Source: Bacillota bacterium (GTDB taxonomy: Bacteria > Bacillota_C > Negativicutes > CTSoil-072). Taken from it: DNA of 17,363 bases. Under the pieces are notes generated by a model. It did not search any database and was not told the origin of the DNA. It saw only the letters and a program-made list of their open reading frames with translations. This document shows positions 1-5,526 of this stretch, piece by piece. Every line of letters begins with the position of its first letter. The first letter of the stretch is position 1. Where the stretch lies: positions 1-17,363 of the forward strand of contig JAGFXW010000023.1 of assembly GCA_017861495.1 (NCBI GenBank). The letters run 5' to 3'. The position numbers and the translations under genes were made by a program.

Positions 1-1044
1 GGTCACGATAGATACGGCAATCCCCGGTTGTCCGGAACGGCCGGTTCGCCCGACGCGGTGTAAATAAACCTGTGGATCTTCAGGAATATCCAAATTAAAT
101 ACATAGGAAATTCCTGCTATGTCCAACCCGCGGGCAGCCAAATCAGAGGCCACAAGCAACTGGATCTTTCCGCTGCGGAACCCTTCCAGCGCTTTTTGGC
201 GGTCCGTTTTTATAGAACTGCCAAAAAGGCTGTCAACCTTTAAGCCATGATGGCTCAATTTTGCAACCAGATTTTCAATATTGTAACTTCGATTAATAAA
301 AACCAACGCTCTTTCCTCACCAATTAAATAAATTAACTTACGCAATGTATCAATCTTATCCCGCTGTTCCACCACAAAATACATATGGGTGATTTCCCGG
401 GCAACTTCTGCCTGCTTGCTAATCTTAATCACTTCCGCCTCTTTCATGAACTCCAGCGCCTTATCAATTGCCGCCGGATTCATAGTGGCAGAAAATGCCA
501 TAACCTGCCGTTCCCTCAGGGTTGCCTTGATGATCGACCGCACAACAGCCACATTATGTTCATCCATCAAGCGGTCCGCTTCATCGATAATAATCGTTTT
601 AACCGTATGCGCGGTAATTTTTTTCTTTTCAATCAATTCCAAAATCCGACCGCCAGAACCCACAATGATATGCGGTTTTTCCTTCAATTTATCAATTTGT
701 CTTTTAATATTCACATCGCCCAGCACAGAAGTCGAAGTGACGGAAAGATTGGCTCCCTCTGCCAGCCATTCAATCTGACGGAGGATTTGGATCGCCAATT
801 CATGGGTCGGCGCTAAAATCAACGCTTGCATTTCGCGTTTTGCCGGATCGATCTTCTGTAATAATGGCAGCAAGTAAGCCAGCGTTTTACCGGTCCCGGT
901 CGGAGACTGGCCAATAATATCCTTGCCTGACAAGGCCGCCGGAAGAATTTGGGTTTGTATGGGAGTCGGGGTTATAATCCCCCTGCCAGCTAATGTAGAA
1001 ACGAGAACCGGAGCTACTCCTAATTGTTCAAAATTATCGTTCAT
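1..1044 (-). CDS. DEAD-box ATP-dependent RNA helicase (3' end outside window)
   Basis: ATP-dependent RNA-unwinding enzyme of superfamily 2, cytoplasmic, of the kind used in ribosome assembly, mRNA turnover or cold adaptation. The 348 codons visible, read on the minus strand from the ATG at 1042-1044, contain the family motifs in order: a Q-motif region (TPTPIQTQ), Walker A PTGTGKT near residue 50, motif Ia APTHELA (His where Arg is usual), motif II DEAD in IIIDEADRL, motif III SAT, the ARGLDI motif, and motif VI HRVGRTGRSG. AAGGAG at 1053-1058 is the ribosome site and fixes the start. The frame is open to base 1, so the C-terminal tail that would separate subfamilies (CshA, CshB, DeaD, YfmL) is missing and no symbol is given. 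It is transcribed divergently from the zinc-ribbon gene, from a shared palindromic promoter region. Confidence 0.95.
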   Translation of the reverse strand, partial: MNDNFEQLGVAPVLVSTLAGRGIITPTPIQTQILPAALSGKDIIGQSPTGTGKTLAYLLPLLQKIDPAKREMQALILAPTHELAIQILRQIEWLAEGANLSVTSTSVLGDVNIKRQIDKLKEKPHIIVGSGGRILELIEKKKITAHTVKTIIIDEADRLMDEHNVAVVRSIIKATLRERQVMAFSATMNPAAIDKALEFMKEAEVIKISKQAEVAREITHMYFVVEQRDKIDTLRKLIYLIGEERALVFINRSYNIENLVAKLSHHGLKVDSLFGSSIKTDRQKALEGFRSGKIQLLVASDLAARGLDIAGISYVFNLDIPEDPQVYLHRVGRTGRSGQPGIAVSIVT

Positions 1045-1052
1045 TTTTTATA

Positions 1053-1126
1053 CTCCTTACTAAAAATTTGCTTTACTTTTTTCGCATGGTTATAGTATAC
1101 TATAGAAAGCCACAGAATAGGTCCAA
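1053..1126 (-). promoter_or_regulatory. Candidate sigma-A promoter and RBS of the helicase gene
   Basis: Read on the minus strand: TTGGAC (complement of 1121-1126), a 16-bp gap, TATAGT (complement of 1099-1104), then AAGGAG (complement of 1053-1058). The -10 hexamer lies inside the perfect palindrome TATAGTATACTATA at 1091-1104. Called by eye. Confidence 0.5.
1068..1104 (+). promoter_or_regulatory. Candidate upstream promoter facing the zinc-ribbon gene; palindromic -10
   Basis: TTGCTT (1068-1073), 17 bp, TATAGT (1091-1096) on the plus strand; TTTACT (1072-1077) with TATACT (1096-1101) is an alternative. Both use the 14-bp palindrome at 1091-1104 that also holds the helicase -10, so the two promoters would compete for RNA polymerase. 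It would give a leader of about 170 nt. Confidence 0.4.
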
Positions 1127-1131
1127 TGAAT

Positions 1132-1159
1132 TTGCCATTTGTCCTTCTCAAACTATATT
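1132..1159 (+). promoter_or_regulatory. Second candidate promoter of the zinc-ribbon gene
   Basis: TTGCCA (1132-1137), 16 bp, TATATT (1154-1159). A transcript would start near 1166 and carry both copies of the 39-bp repeat in a leader of about 110 nt. Confidence 0.45.
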
Positions 1160-1182
1160 CAAGTAAGGGAAGTCCCAATGCG

Positions 1183-1260
1183 TAGTGTTCGCTTGAGCCA
1201 AAAGTTTCTGGGTAATATATTTAGTGTTCGCTTGAGCCAAAAGTTTCTGGGTAATATATT
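1183..1260 (+). repeat. Perfect 39-bp tandem duplication in the zinc-ribbon gene leader
   Basis: Positions 1183-1221 and 1222-1260 are identical over 39 bp and directly adjacent; the second copy ends one base before the ribosome site. Each copy contains TTGAGC, a 17-bp gap and TATATT (1193-1198/1216-1221 and 1232-1237/1255-1260), so the unit itself resembles a sigma-A promoter. From the second copy, transcription would start within the Shine-Dalgarno sequence and give a poor message, so the unit may instead be an RNA leader element. Confidence 0.9.
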
Positions 1261-1277
1261 TGAGGAGGCTATATACT

Positions 1278-1571
1278 ATGGCACAAGACAAAACTTTAAC
1301 TTGCCGCGATTGCGGTGCGGAATTCATTTTCTCCGCTTCAGAACAGGATTTTTTCGCTGCGAAAGGCTTCACTAACGAGCCTGGTCGTTGCCCGGACTGC
1401 AGAGCAGCCCGCAAACAACAAAACAGCGGTCGTAACGGCGGTGGTTACCAACAACGCGAAATGCACGAAGCAGTTTGTGCAGCTTGCGGTGTAACAACTC
1501 AAGTTCCTTTCCGTCCAAGTGGCGATCGTCCTGTATATTGCAGAGACTGCTTCCAAGGCAGCAGACGCTAA
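1278..1571 (+). CDS. Small double zinc-ribbon protein (CxxC / CxxC-x17-CxxC type)
   Basis: A 97-aa soluble protein with two zinc-ribbon modules. The first has C9-x2-C12 and C38-x2-C41; the second has C67-x2-C70 and C88-x2-C91, exactly the CxxC-x17-CxxC spacing of a known family of small zinc-ribbon proteins. A Gly/Asn/Gln/Arg-rich linker (about residues 46-61) joins them, and the C-terminus is basic. Start chosen at the ATG at 1278, nine bases after GAGGAGG (1262-1268); the open frame upstream only reads through the repeat. A strong terminator follows. Molecular function is unknown. Zinc-ribbon plus basic linker suggests nucleic-acid or ribosome binding, and the shared promoter region with an RNA helicase fits an RNA-related or cold-shock role; both are inference. 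Confidence 0.88.
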   Translation: MAQDKTLTCRDCGAEFIFSASEQDFFAAKGFTNEPGRCPDCRAARKQQNSGRNGGGYQQREMHEAVCAACGVTTQVPFRPSGDRPVYCRDCFQGSRR

Positions 1572-1582
1572 TTCAATCGCTA

Positions 1583-1618
1583 AACGCCTCCGTCATCTGA
1601 CGGAGGCGTTTTTTTATA
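1583..1618 (+). terminator. Rho-independent terminator after the zinc-ribbon gene
   Basis: A 13-bp perfect stem, AACGCCTCCGTCA (1583-1595) against 1598-1610, followed by a run of T. It starts 12 bases after the zinc-ribbon stop codon. The stop codon of the convergent membrane-protein gene (1614-1616) lies inside the T run, so the same hairpin probably also limits read-through from that side. Confidence 0.93.
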
Positions 1619-2369
1619 CTGATTTATTATCCGGTGCATCCTTAATGATTACAGAAGCCTGATCATTAAACGGATTACTTCGTACCGCCAGGGAAAATAG
1701 ATACGGATAATCTTTTTGCAAATACTTCATATAGGCAAGCCATTCCTGGCCAAGCAACCGATAGGCCCGGCCAATATCAACGCCAAGATGGGCATAATCG
1801 GCGGCAGGCAAACCGTCCAGGCTTGGTCTGTATTCTAGTTCTTCCGTTAAATGGAACACTGCCCGCATTAACGCAGTAAACGTATCATGTTCCAAAAGAT
1901 TGGGATTCGCCAGCAGCCCGCTCAATGTCTGCCGTTTTCCGGTCAAGAACAGTTTTAGTCCTGCTAAATCGCCTTTTTTCGCATCAATGCGGAAAATATG
2001 TTTATTCAGTTTTTCACTGGCCTCACGGAACTGGTTCTCATTCCAGTCCGCCTCCACACTGATTATTTTTTTCAGAGCCTCCGCTTGATGGTCAAAGGCA
2101 AAACAATTACCTGCTAATTTTATACCCACTTCACTGAAAAACACACCAATCAGCATATTCATTTTCGTCATAAGGACCCGTTTTTCCCTGATGCTCAGCA
2201 AACGATGGAGCAATAACGTGATCAGCAAAACTTCAATCGGAACAAACGCCAAATCCTGTAAAAAATGAAATCCCGTATCATGAATGTTATGGAAAATAGC
2301 AATCTGGACAGCAAAAATAACCATTGATGCTATGACCAAATTCAATCCAAACCAAACCTGCCACGGCAT
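1614..2369 (-). CDS. Conserved-looking membrane protein of unknown function
   Basis: A 251-aa protein that I do not recognise. Two hydrophobic membrane segments lie near residues 5-27 and 38-58, the second followed by a basic stretch ([12 protein letters not shown]), so the remaining roughly 190 residues are probably cytoplasmic. That part is predicted largely helical (for example [20 protein letters not shown]) with no cysteine cluster or catalytic motif evident. The start codon is preceded by GGAAGGTG. It overlaps the end of the UPF0178 gene by 28 bp (2342-2369), so the two are very likely co-transcribed and translationally coupled. No function is proposed. Confidence 0.75.
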   Translation of the reverse strand: MPWQVWFGLNLVIASMVIFAVQIAIFHNIHDTGFHFLQDLAFVPIEVLLITLLLHRLLSIREKRVLMTKMNMLIGVFFSEVGIKLAGNCFAFDHQAEALKKIISVEADWNENQFREASEKLNKHIFRIDAKKGDLAGLKLFLTGKRQTLSGLLANPNLLEHDTFTALMRAVFHLTEELEYRPSLDGLPAADYAHLGVDIGRAYRLLGQEWLAYMKYLQKDYPYLFSLAVRSNPFNDQASVIIKDAPDNKSV

Positions 2370-2842
2370 TGTTCTTCACCTTCCAACACAGTATAATTTC
2401 CCTGTCCTGTCATCCTCACAATCATTTTTTCCAATTTCACAGCAAACCGCTGATCGTCCTCATCAGTGCGCTTTTTAGGTCCTTTCGTTCTTCCGCCGTG
2501 GCGGCGGAATTTCGCTTTTACATTACGCTCTTCTAATAAAAAATCCATCTGTTCAGAACAATATTCCCTGCCCGCAGGGCTTAAGCAAGCGGCTTGTTTC
2601 CCCAAGACCATGGCGGCCAATCCCCAATCTTGGGTAATCACAATATCCCCTGGTTCACTCAGGTTCATTACTTTGAGATCGGCTGCCTGCGCATCATTCT
2701 CCGCAACCACATGATGATCCGAACAAATATTATGATTAAAGCTGGCAACCGTCCAGACCGGAAGATTGTATTTCTTTCCTTTCTCGCAACAAATTTGCAA
2801 AGCCATTTTCGGACAGGCATCCGCATCCACTATTATTTTCAT
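2342..2842 (-). CDS. UPF0178 family protein (YaiI/YqxD)
   Basis: A 166-aa soluble protein of the DUF188/UPF0178 family, recognised from the N-terminal signature IVDADACP (residues 4-11), the [14 protein letters not shown] segment, [11 protein letters not shown], and the basic [14 protein letters not shown] stretch near residue 115. The family has a PIN-like acidic pattern (D6, D8 and the Asp of TQD), so a nuclease or metal-binding role is often suspected, but the biochemical function is not established. The length is typical apart from a slightly extended C-terminus that overlaps the downstream membrane-protein gene. The start ATG has only a weak upstream purine stretch (AGGAC). Confidence 0.9.
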   Translation of the reverse strand: MKIIVDADACPKMALQICCEKGKKYNLPVWTVASFNHNICSDHHVVAENDAQAADLKVMNLSEPGDIVITQDWGLAAMVLGKQAACLSPAGREYCSEQMDFLLEERNVKAKFRRHGGRTKGPKKRTDEDDQRFAVKLEKMIVRMTGQGNYTVLEGEEQCRGRFGLD

Positions 2843-2889
2843 AATTTGTTCTTGTCCTATCTTTCTTCCTTAGTTGTTTGGAATACGTA

Positions 2890-2918
2890 TTTACGGTACA
2901 ATAAGATAAGCCTATTTT
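2890..2918 (+). promoter_or_regulatory. Candidate promoter for the small acidic protein
   Basis: TTTACG (2890-2895), 17 bp, TATTTT (2913-2918), about 45 bp ahead of the ATG at 2965. It lies in the AT-rich gap between two divergent genes. Confidence 0.4.
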
Positions 2919-2964
2919 CTAATAGTTTCAATACATCTTGGCAAAAGGAGTGGGATGCACGAGC

Positions 2965-3270
2965 ATGCAAAACATTATGGATTTTTATGAAGATCTTGAT
3001 TTCGAAGAAGCCGAAATTGAAGATGAACTTACAGCATTTTTCTTTGAAATCAGCCCTGGCGGCAACTATGTTTTAGTAACCGACGAAGATGGAAATATGC
3101 CAAAAAACCTGAAAGAACCCGTTATTTTTGCCTGTTATACCAGTGAAGGATCTTTTTTATGGAGTGCTGGTTTTAAAAATTCCTATGTATTTAAGGAAAT
3201 CTGGTCCGCAGCGCAAACTCCTGAACAAAAACTAACTGCCGTACAAAACTATAAAGAAGTCCATCCGTAA
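2965..3270 (+). CDS. Small acidic protein of unknown function
   Basis: A 101-aa protein I cannot place in a family. It opens with a strongly acidic region (MDFYEDLDFEEAEIEDEL), followed by a probable beta-rich stretch (FFFEISPGGNYVLVTDEDG, VIFACYTSEGSFLWSAGF) and a short C-terminal helix (TPEQKLTAVQNYKEV). No membrane segment, signal peptide or cysteine pair is visible. AAAGGAG lies at 2944-2950. The ATG at 2965 is chosen although its spacing (14 nt) is long; a TTG at 2938 opens the same frame but precedes the ribosome site, and ATG 2977 is a further option. A hairpin follows 20 bp after the stop. Single-gene unit. Confidence 0.65.
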   Translation: MQNIMDFYEDLDFEEAEIEDELTAFFFEISPGGNYVLVTDEDGNMPKNLKEPVIFACYTSEGSFLWSAGFKNSYVFKEIWSAAQTPEQKLTAVQNYKEVHP

Positions 3271-3611
3271 AAGTTTCGCTTAAATCAAAGAGGAGAGAAA
3301 TTTTTCTCTCCTCCCAAAAGCAACCATCCTTATAGTAAAAACGGAACACCTCGTAACAGATTTTGCGAACCCACTAACAGAGACTTTTCGGACAGAAGCC
3401 ACTTTCCCACAATAAATCGATAATATAAATGGTATTGGAAAACTAAAAACACTACCCCTCTAGATCCATGACTTTTTAGCAACAACTTGGAAACCTACAT
3501 TCCCATTTTCTGTAATACCATGGAATTTTATTTTTCTACAAGGATGGTGCTTGATTAAAGCATACCATTAAATCTGAATTTTCGCAATAGTCTTGTTTAA
3601 TTATTGCATAA
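3271..3611. other. 341-bp AT-rich interval without a convincing gene
   Basis: It starts with an 11-bp perfect stem (GAGGAGAGAAA at 3290-3300 with 3303-3313) and no T run, which may help end the gene before it. The rest is AT-rich with no start-plus-RBS ORF. One minus-strand frame stays open for 35 codons (about 3465-3572), ending in a protein-like string (ITENGNVGFQVVAKKSW) and a stop, but it has no start codon; a gene remnant is possible. A weak 6-7 bp stem (GCAATA/TATTGC, about 3584-3607) lies just past the PpnP stop codon. Confidence 0.5.
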
Positions 3612-3929
3612 TTATTTTTCCAGGTAAGAACAGCAATAGTCAGCCACTGTTTGAACCTTTAATTGAAATTTGGAGTTGGCAGGAACCTGAAATACATCAC
3701 CGGCTTGAACTGTTTTCCATACCTGTTGGCCAGGAAGGAGCACCTCCATCTGTCCGGCTAACAGTTCCATTACTTCAGCGGCGGCGGTGCCGAATTCATA
3801 CTCTCCCGGCAACATAATTCCCAAAGTTTTTTTTGTGCCATCAGGGAAGATCACCGTACGGCTGGTTACCTTGCCATCAAAATACATATTCGCTTTTTTT
3901 ACAATCGCTACATTTTCAAATTGATCCAT
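3612..3929 (-). CDS. ppnP: Pyrimidine/purine nucleoside phosphorylase (PpnP family, UPF0345)
   Basis: A 105-aa single-domain cupin. Family knowledge: PpnP splits nucleosides with phosphate into the free base and ribose-1-phosphate, in cytoplasmic nucleoside salvage. The family signature is clear: [19 protein letters not shown] near residues 14-31, [12 protein letters not shown] (37-48), [15 protein letters not shown] (53-67) and [13 protein letters not shown] (80-92). The length is slightly above the roughly 94 aa of the E. coli protein because of a short C-terminal tail. GGGAGAGA precedes the ATG at a normal distance. It stands alone, divergent from the FlK-type thioesterase gene. Assignment is by family resemblance; substrate preference cannot be read from sequence. 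Confidence 0.9.
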   Translation of the reverse strand: MDQFENVAIVKKANMYFDGKVTSRTVIFPDGTKKTLGIMLPGEYEFGTAAAEVMELLAGQMEVLLPGQQVWKTVQAGDVFQVPANSKFQLKVQTVADYCCSYLEK

Positions 3930-3978
3930 TAACTATCTCTCCCTGCCATTCTTTTGTTTTATTAATTCGCCAATTGCG

Positions 3979-4005
3979 TTGATTGTTGTCTCTACATGCT
4001 ATAAT
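3979..4005 (+). promoter_or_regulatory. Extended -10 promoter for the FlK-type thioesterase
   Basis: A consensus TATAAT (4000-4005) preceded by TGC forms an extended -10; TTGATT (3979-3984) is the nearest -35-like hexamer at 15 bp, a short spacing often tolerated with an extended -10. It lies about 40 bp ahead of the start codon. Confidence 0.6.
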
Positions 4006-4046
4006 GAATAATAAGCTAATAAAAATAAGAAACGGGGATGATCACG

Positions 4047-4442
4047 ATGAGTTTCAATCTGCATACGGGCTTAAAAGGAACAAAAACCGACGTAGTAACC
4101 GATCAAAACACAGCAATTCGTTACGGCAGCGGTGGAGCCGCAGTATACGCCACACCTGCTATGGTTGGACTGATGGAAGCTGCCTGCCTTTCTGCCGTTG
4201 ATCCACTGCTGCCGGAAGGAATGGCAACAGTCGGTATTAGCCTCAATATCCGTCATCTTGCAGCCACACCGGTTGGCATGTCAGTCCGGGCGGAAGCAGA
4301 ATTGATAGAAATCGACAAGAAACGTTTGGTTTTTACCGTCCAAGCTTTCGACGATAAGGAAAAGATCGGTGAAGGCTCACATGATCGCTTCATCATTGAC
4401 TTGGATAAATTCCTAAAAAAGTCGGCTGATAAAGCAAAATAA
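4047..4442 (+). CDS. FlK-type (fluoroacetyl-CoA thioesterase-like) hotdog thioesterase
   Basis: A 131-aa hotdog-fold acyl-CoA thioesterase. Measured against Streptomyces FlK, the catalytic residues T42, E50 and H76 and the loop glycine G69 correspond to T36, E44, H70 and G63 here, all with the same offset of six residues. That is strong evidence for the FlK-like subfamily rather than the PaaI type. The ATG at 4047 is preferred because GGGGA (4034-4038) is well spaced; an in-frame ATG at 4038 abuts that site. Family members without a fluoroacetate context hydrolyse unknown acyl-CoAs, so fluoroacetate resistance should not be assumed. It is transcribed alone from an extended -10 promoter and ends at the hairpin at 4525-4542. 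Confidence 0.88.
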   Translation: MSFNLHTGLKGTKTDVVTDQNTAIRYGSGGAAVYATPAMVGLMEAACLSAVDPLLPEGMATVGISLNIRHLAATPVGMSVRAEAELIEIDKKRLVFTVQAFDDKEKIGEGSHDRFIIDLDKFLKKSADKAK

Positions 4443-4524
4443 CATAAATATCATAACGATCGTTTTATGTTTATTAACAACAAATTATAACGGCTGTTCA
4501 AAAAACCTTCTCGACAGCCTATCC

Positions 4525-4549
4525 GGTGGCCATTCGGCCACCATTTTTA
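4525..4549 (+). terminator. Rho-independent terminator after the FlK-type gene
   Basis: GGTGGCC (4525-4531), loop ATTC, GGCCACC (4536-4542), then ATTTTTATT. It lies about 80 bp after the stop codon. Two weaker stems precede it: AACATAAA (4441-4448) with 4464-4471, and GGCTGT (4492-4497) with ACAGCC (4514-4519). Confidence 0.75.
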
Positions 4550-4565
4550 TTCCCTGACAACAAAC

Positions 4566-4796
4566 CTATTTTGACGAACGGGAAGTCTTTCCTCCCGCAG
4601 GGCTTACTGTTTTTGTCAGTTTTTTGTCATCATAACACAACTTGATAAAAAACTCTGGCGGTACCCGTTTTTCCGATTTGCTGGTTTTCATTTCTATCAC
4701 TTCAATATTTTTGTGAGCTGCTATCCATTCCGTAACTTGAAGTTGCAATTCCTCCAGGGTTTCTTGATTTGAATTCGAAAAATATTTAGTCTTCAT
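4566..4796 (-). CDS. Small unknown protein, 76 aa
   Basis: Not recognised. The protein starts MKTKYFSNSNQETLEELQLQ, has a predicted amphipathic helix (residues 11-29), a beta-strand-like EVIEMKTSKS segment, a second strand region (FFIKLCYDD), and a basic, Ser/Lys-rich tail. No membrane segment or metal motif is visible. The start is well supported by AAGGAG about five bases ahead of the ATG. It lies 35 bp downstream of the peroxiredoxin gene on the same strand and is probably co-transcribed with it, although nothing in the sequence ties it to oxidative stress. Confidence 0.7.
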   Translation of the reverse strand: MKTKYFSNSNQETLEELQLQVTEWIAAHKNIEVIEMKTSKSEKRVPPEFFIKLCYDDKKLTKTVSPAGGKTSRSSK

Positions 4797-4831
4797 TTAT
4801 TCTCCTTACTGCTATTTCCCAATAGAATTTT

Positions 4832-5290
4832 TCAGCGTCGTATTTCCTGCAATACCTCGTTTATGTCCGGCAATTCCGGTATGGGATAAACTTTAATCCA
4901 AATCACTTTTCCGGTTTCATCAAGCAAAACATTGGCTCGTTCAGAAATTCCTTCCTGTTCGCGAAATAACCCGTATTCCGCGGCAATACCGCCATGCGGC
5001 CAGAAATCGGACAGCAATTTTACAGCGGCGATATGCAGCTCTTTGGCCCAAGCGTTCTTACAAGGGTAAGAATCAACACTTAGTCCGAGCGGAACCGTAT
5101 TGTATTTCTCGAATTCAGCGAGGTTCGCTTCCAATGACTTCATTTGTTCCGCGCAAACCTGGGTCCAAGCCAACGGATGCCAGGACAGAAGAACCTTTTT
5201 GCCTTTATAAACTGATAAACGCACCTCTTGTCCCCGATTGTCCACTAAGGTAAAATCAGGCGCATATTGACCGATAGCAATTGGTTTCAT
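4832..5290 (-). CDS. Peroxiredoxin (AhpC/TSA family)
   Basis: A 152-aa thiol peroxidase of the AhpC/TSA family, expected to reduce H2O2 or organic hydroperoxides in the cytoplasm. The thioredoxin-like fold is recognised from APDFTLVDNRGQEVRLS (10-26) and the active-site segment WHPLAWTQVC (37-46), where C46 matches the peroxidatic cysteine and T43 its conserved partner. C77, in VDSYPCKNAWA, is placed as a possible resolving cysteine. The start ATG at 5288-5290 is chosen because AAAGGA lies eight bases upstream; a TTG start would add 11 residues. It probably forms an operon with the following 76-aa gene. The subclass (BCP, AhpE or other) and the electron donor are uncertain. Confidence 0.92.
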   Translation of the reverse strand: MKPIAIGQYAPDFTLVDNRGQEVRLSVYKGKKVLLSWHPLAWTQVCAEQMKSLEANLAEFEKYNTVPLGLSVDSYPCKNAWAKELHIAAVKLLSDFWPHGGIAAEYGLFREQEGISERANVLLDETGKVIWIKVYPIPELPDINEVLQEIRR

Positions 5291-5445
5291 GCCGTTCATC
5301 CTTTCATTTTCCCATTTGATCAAATGGTATTGCGAACCAGCAGCAACTCTTCAATCGTTGAGGTTTATTTATATTGTGTATATTTCTTCTTCCGCGTAAA
5401 ATATCCCTGCTAAGAACTTTGCATCCCAGCTTTAATTAGAAGGAG

Positions 5446-5473
5446 TTTTCCCGTTTTACCGCAAAGTTATACT
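5446..5473 (+). promoter_or_regulatory. Candidate promoter of the GHKL ATPase gene
   Basis: TTTTCC (5446-5451), 16 bp, TATACT (5468-5473), about 50 bp ahead of the start codon. A very strong ribosome site, GGGGGAGGA at 5512-5520, follows, six bases before the ATG at 5527. Confidence 0.4.
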
Positions 5474-5526
5474 GTAATGTCTGATGATGCTGCCGATTTT
5501 AGAATAACGTTGGGGGAGGAACCTGT

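Noticed and set aside
385..816. Two long plus-strand open frames inside the DEAD-box helicase gene
   Set aside because: They are antisense shadows of a complete, motif-rich helicase frame; no ribosome site and no recognisable protein.
1139..1375. Open frame with a repeated 13-residue unit upstream of the zinc-ribbon gene
   Set aside because: The repeat in protein is only the 39-bp DNA duplication (a multiple of three) read through; it overlaps the real gene in another frame and has no start signal.
4492..4519. Stem GGCTGT/ACAGCC around an A-rich loop, like the end of a mobile repeat
   Set aside because: Only one copy in the window, no target duplication and no transposase; probably part of the gene-end structure before the terminator.
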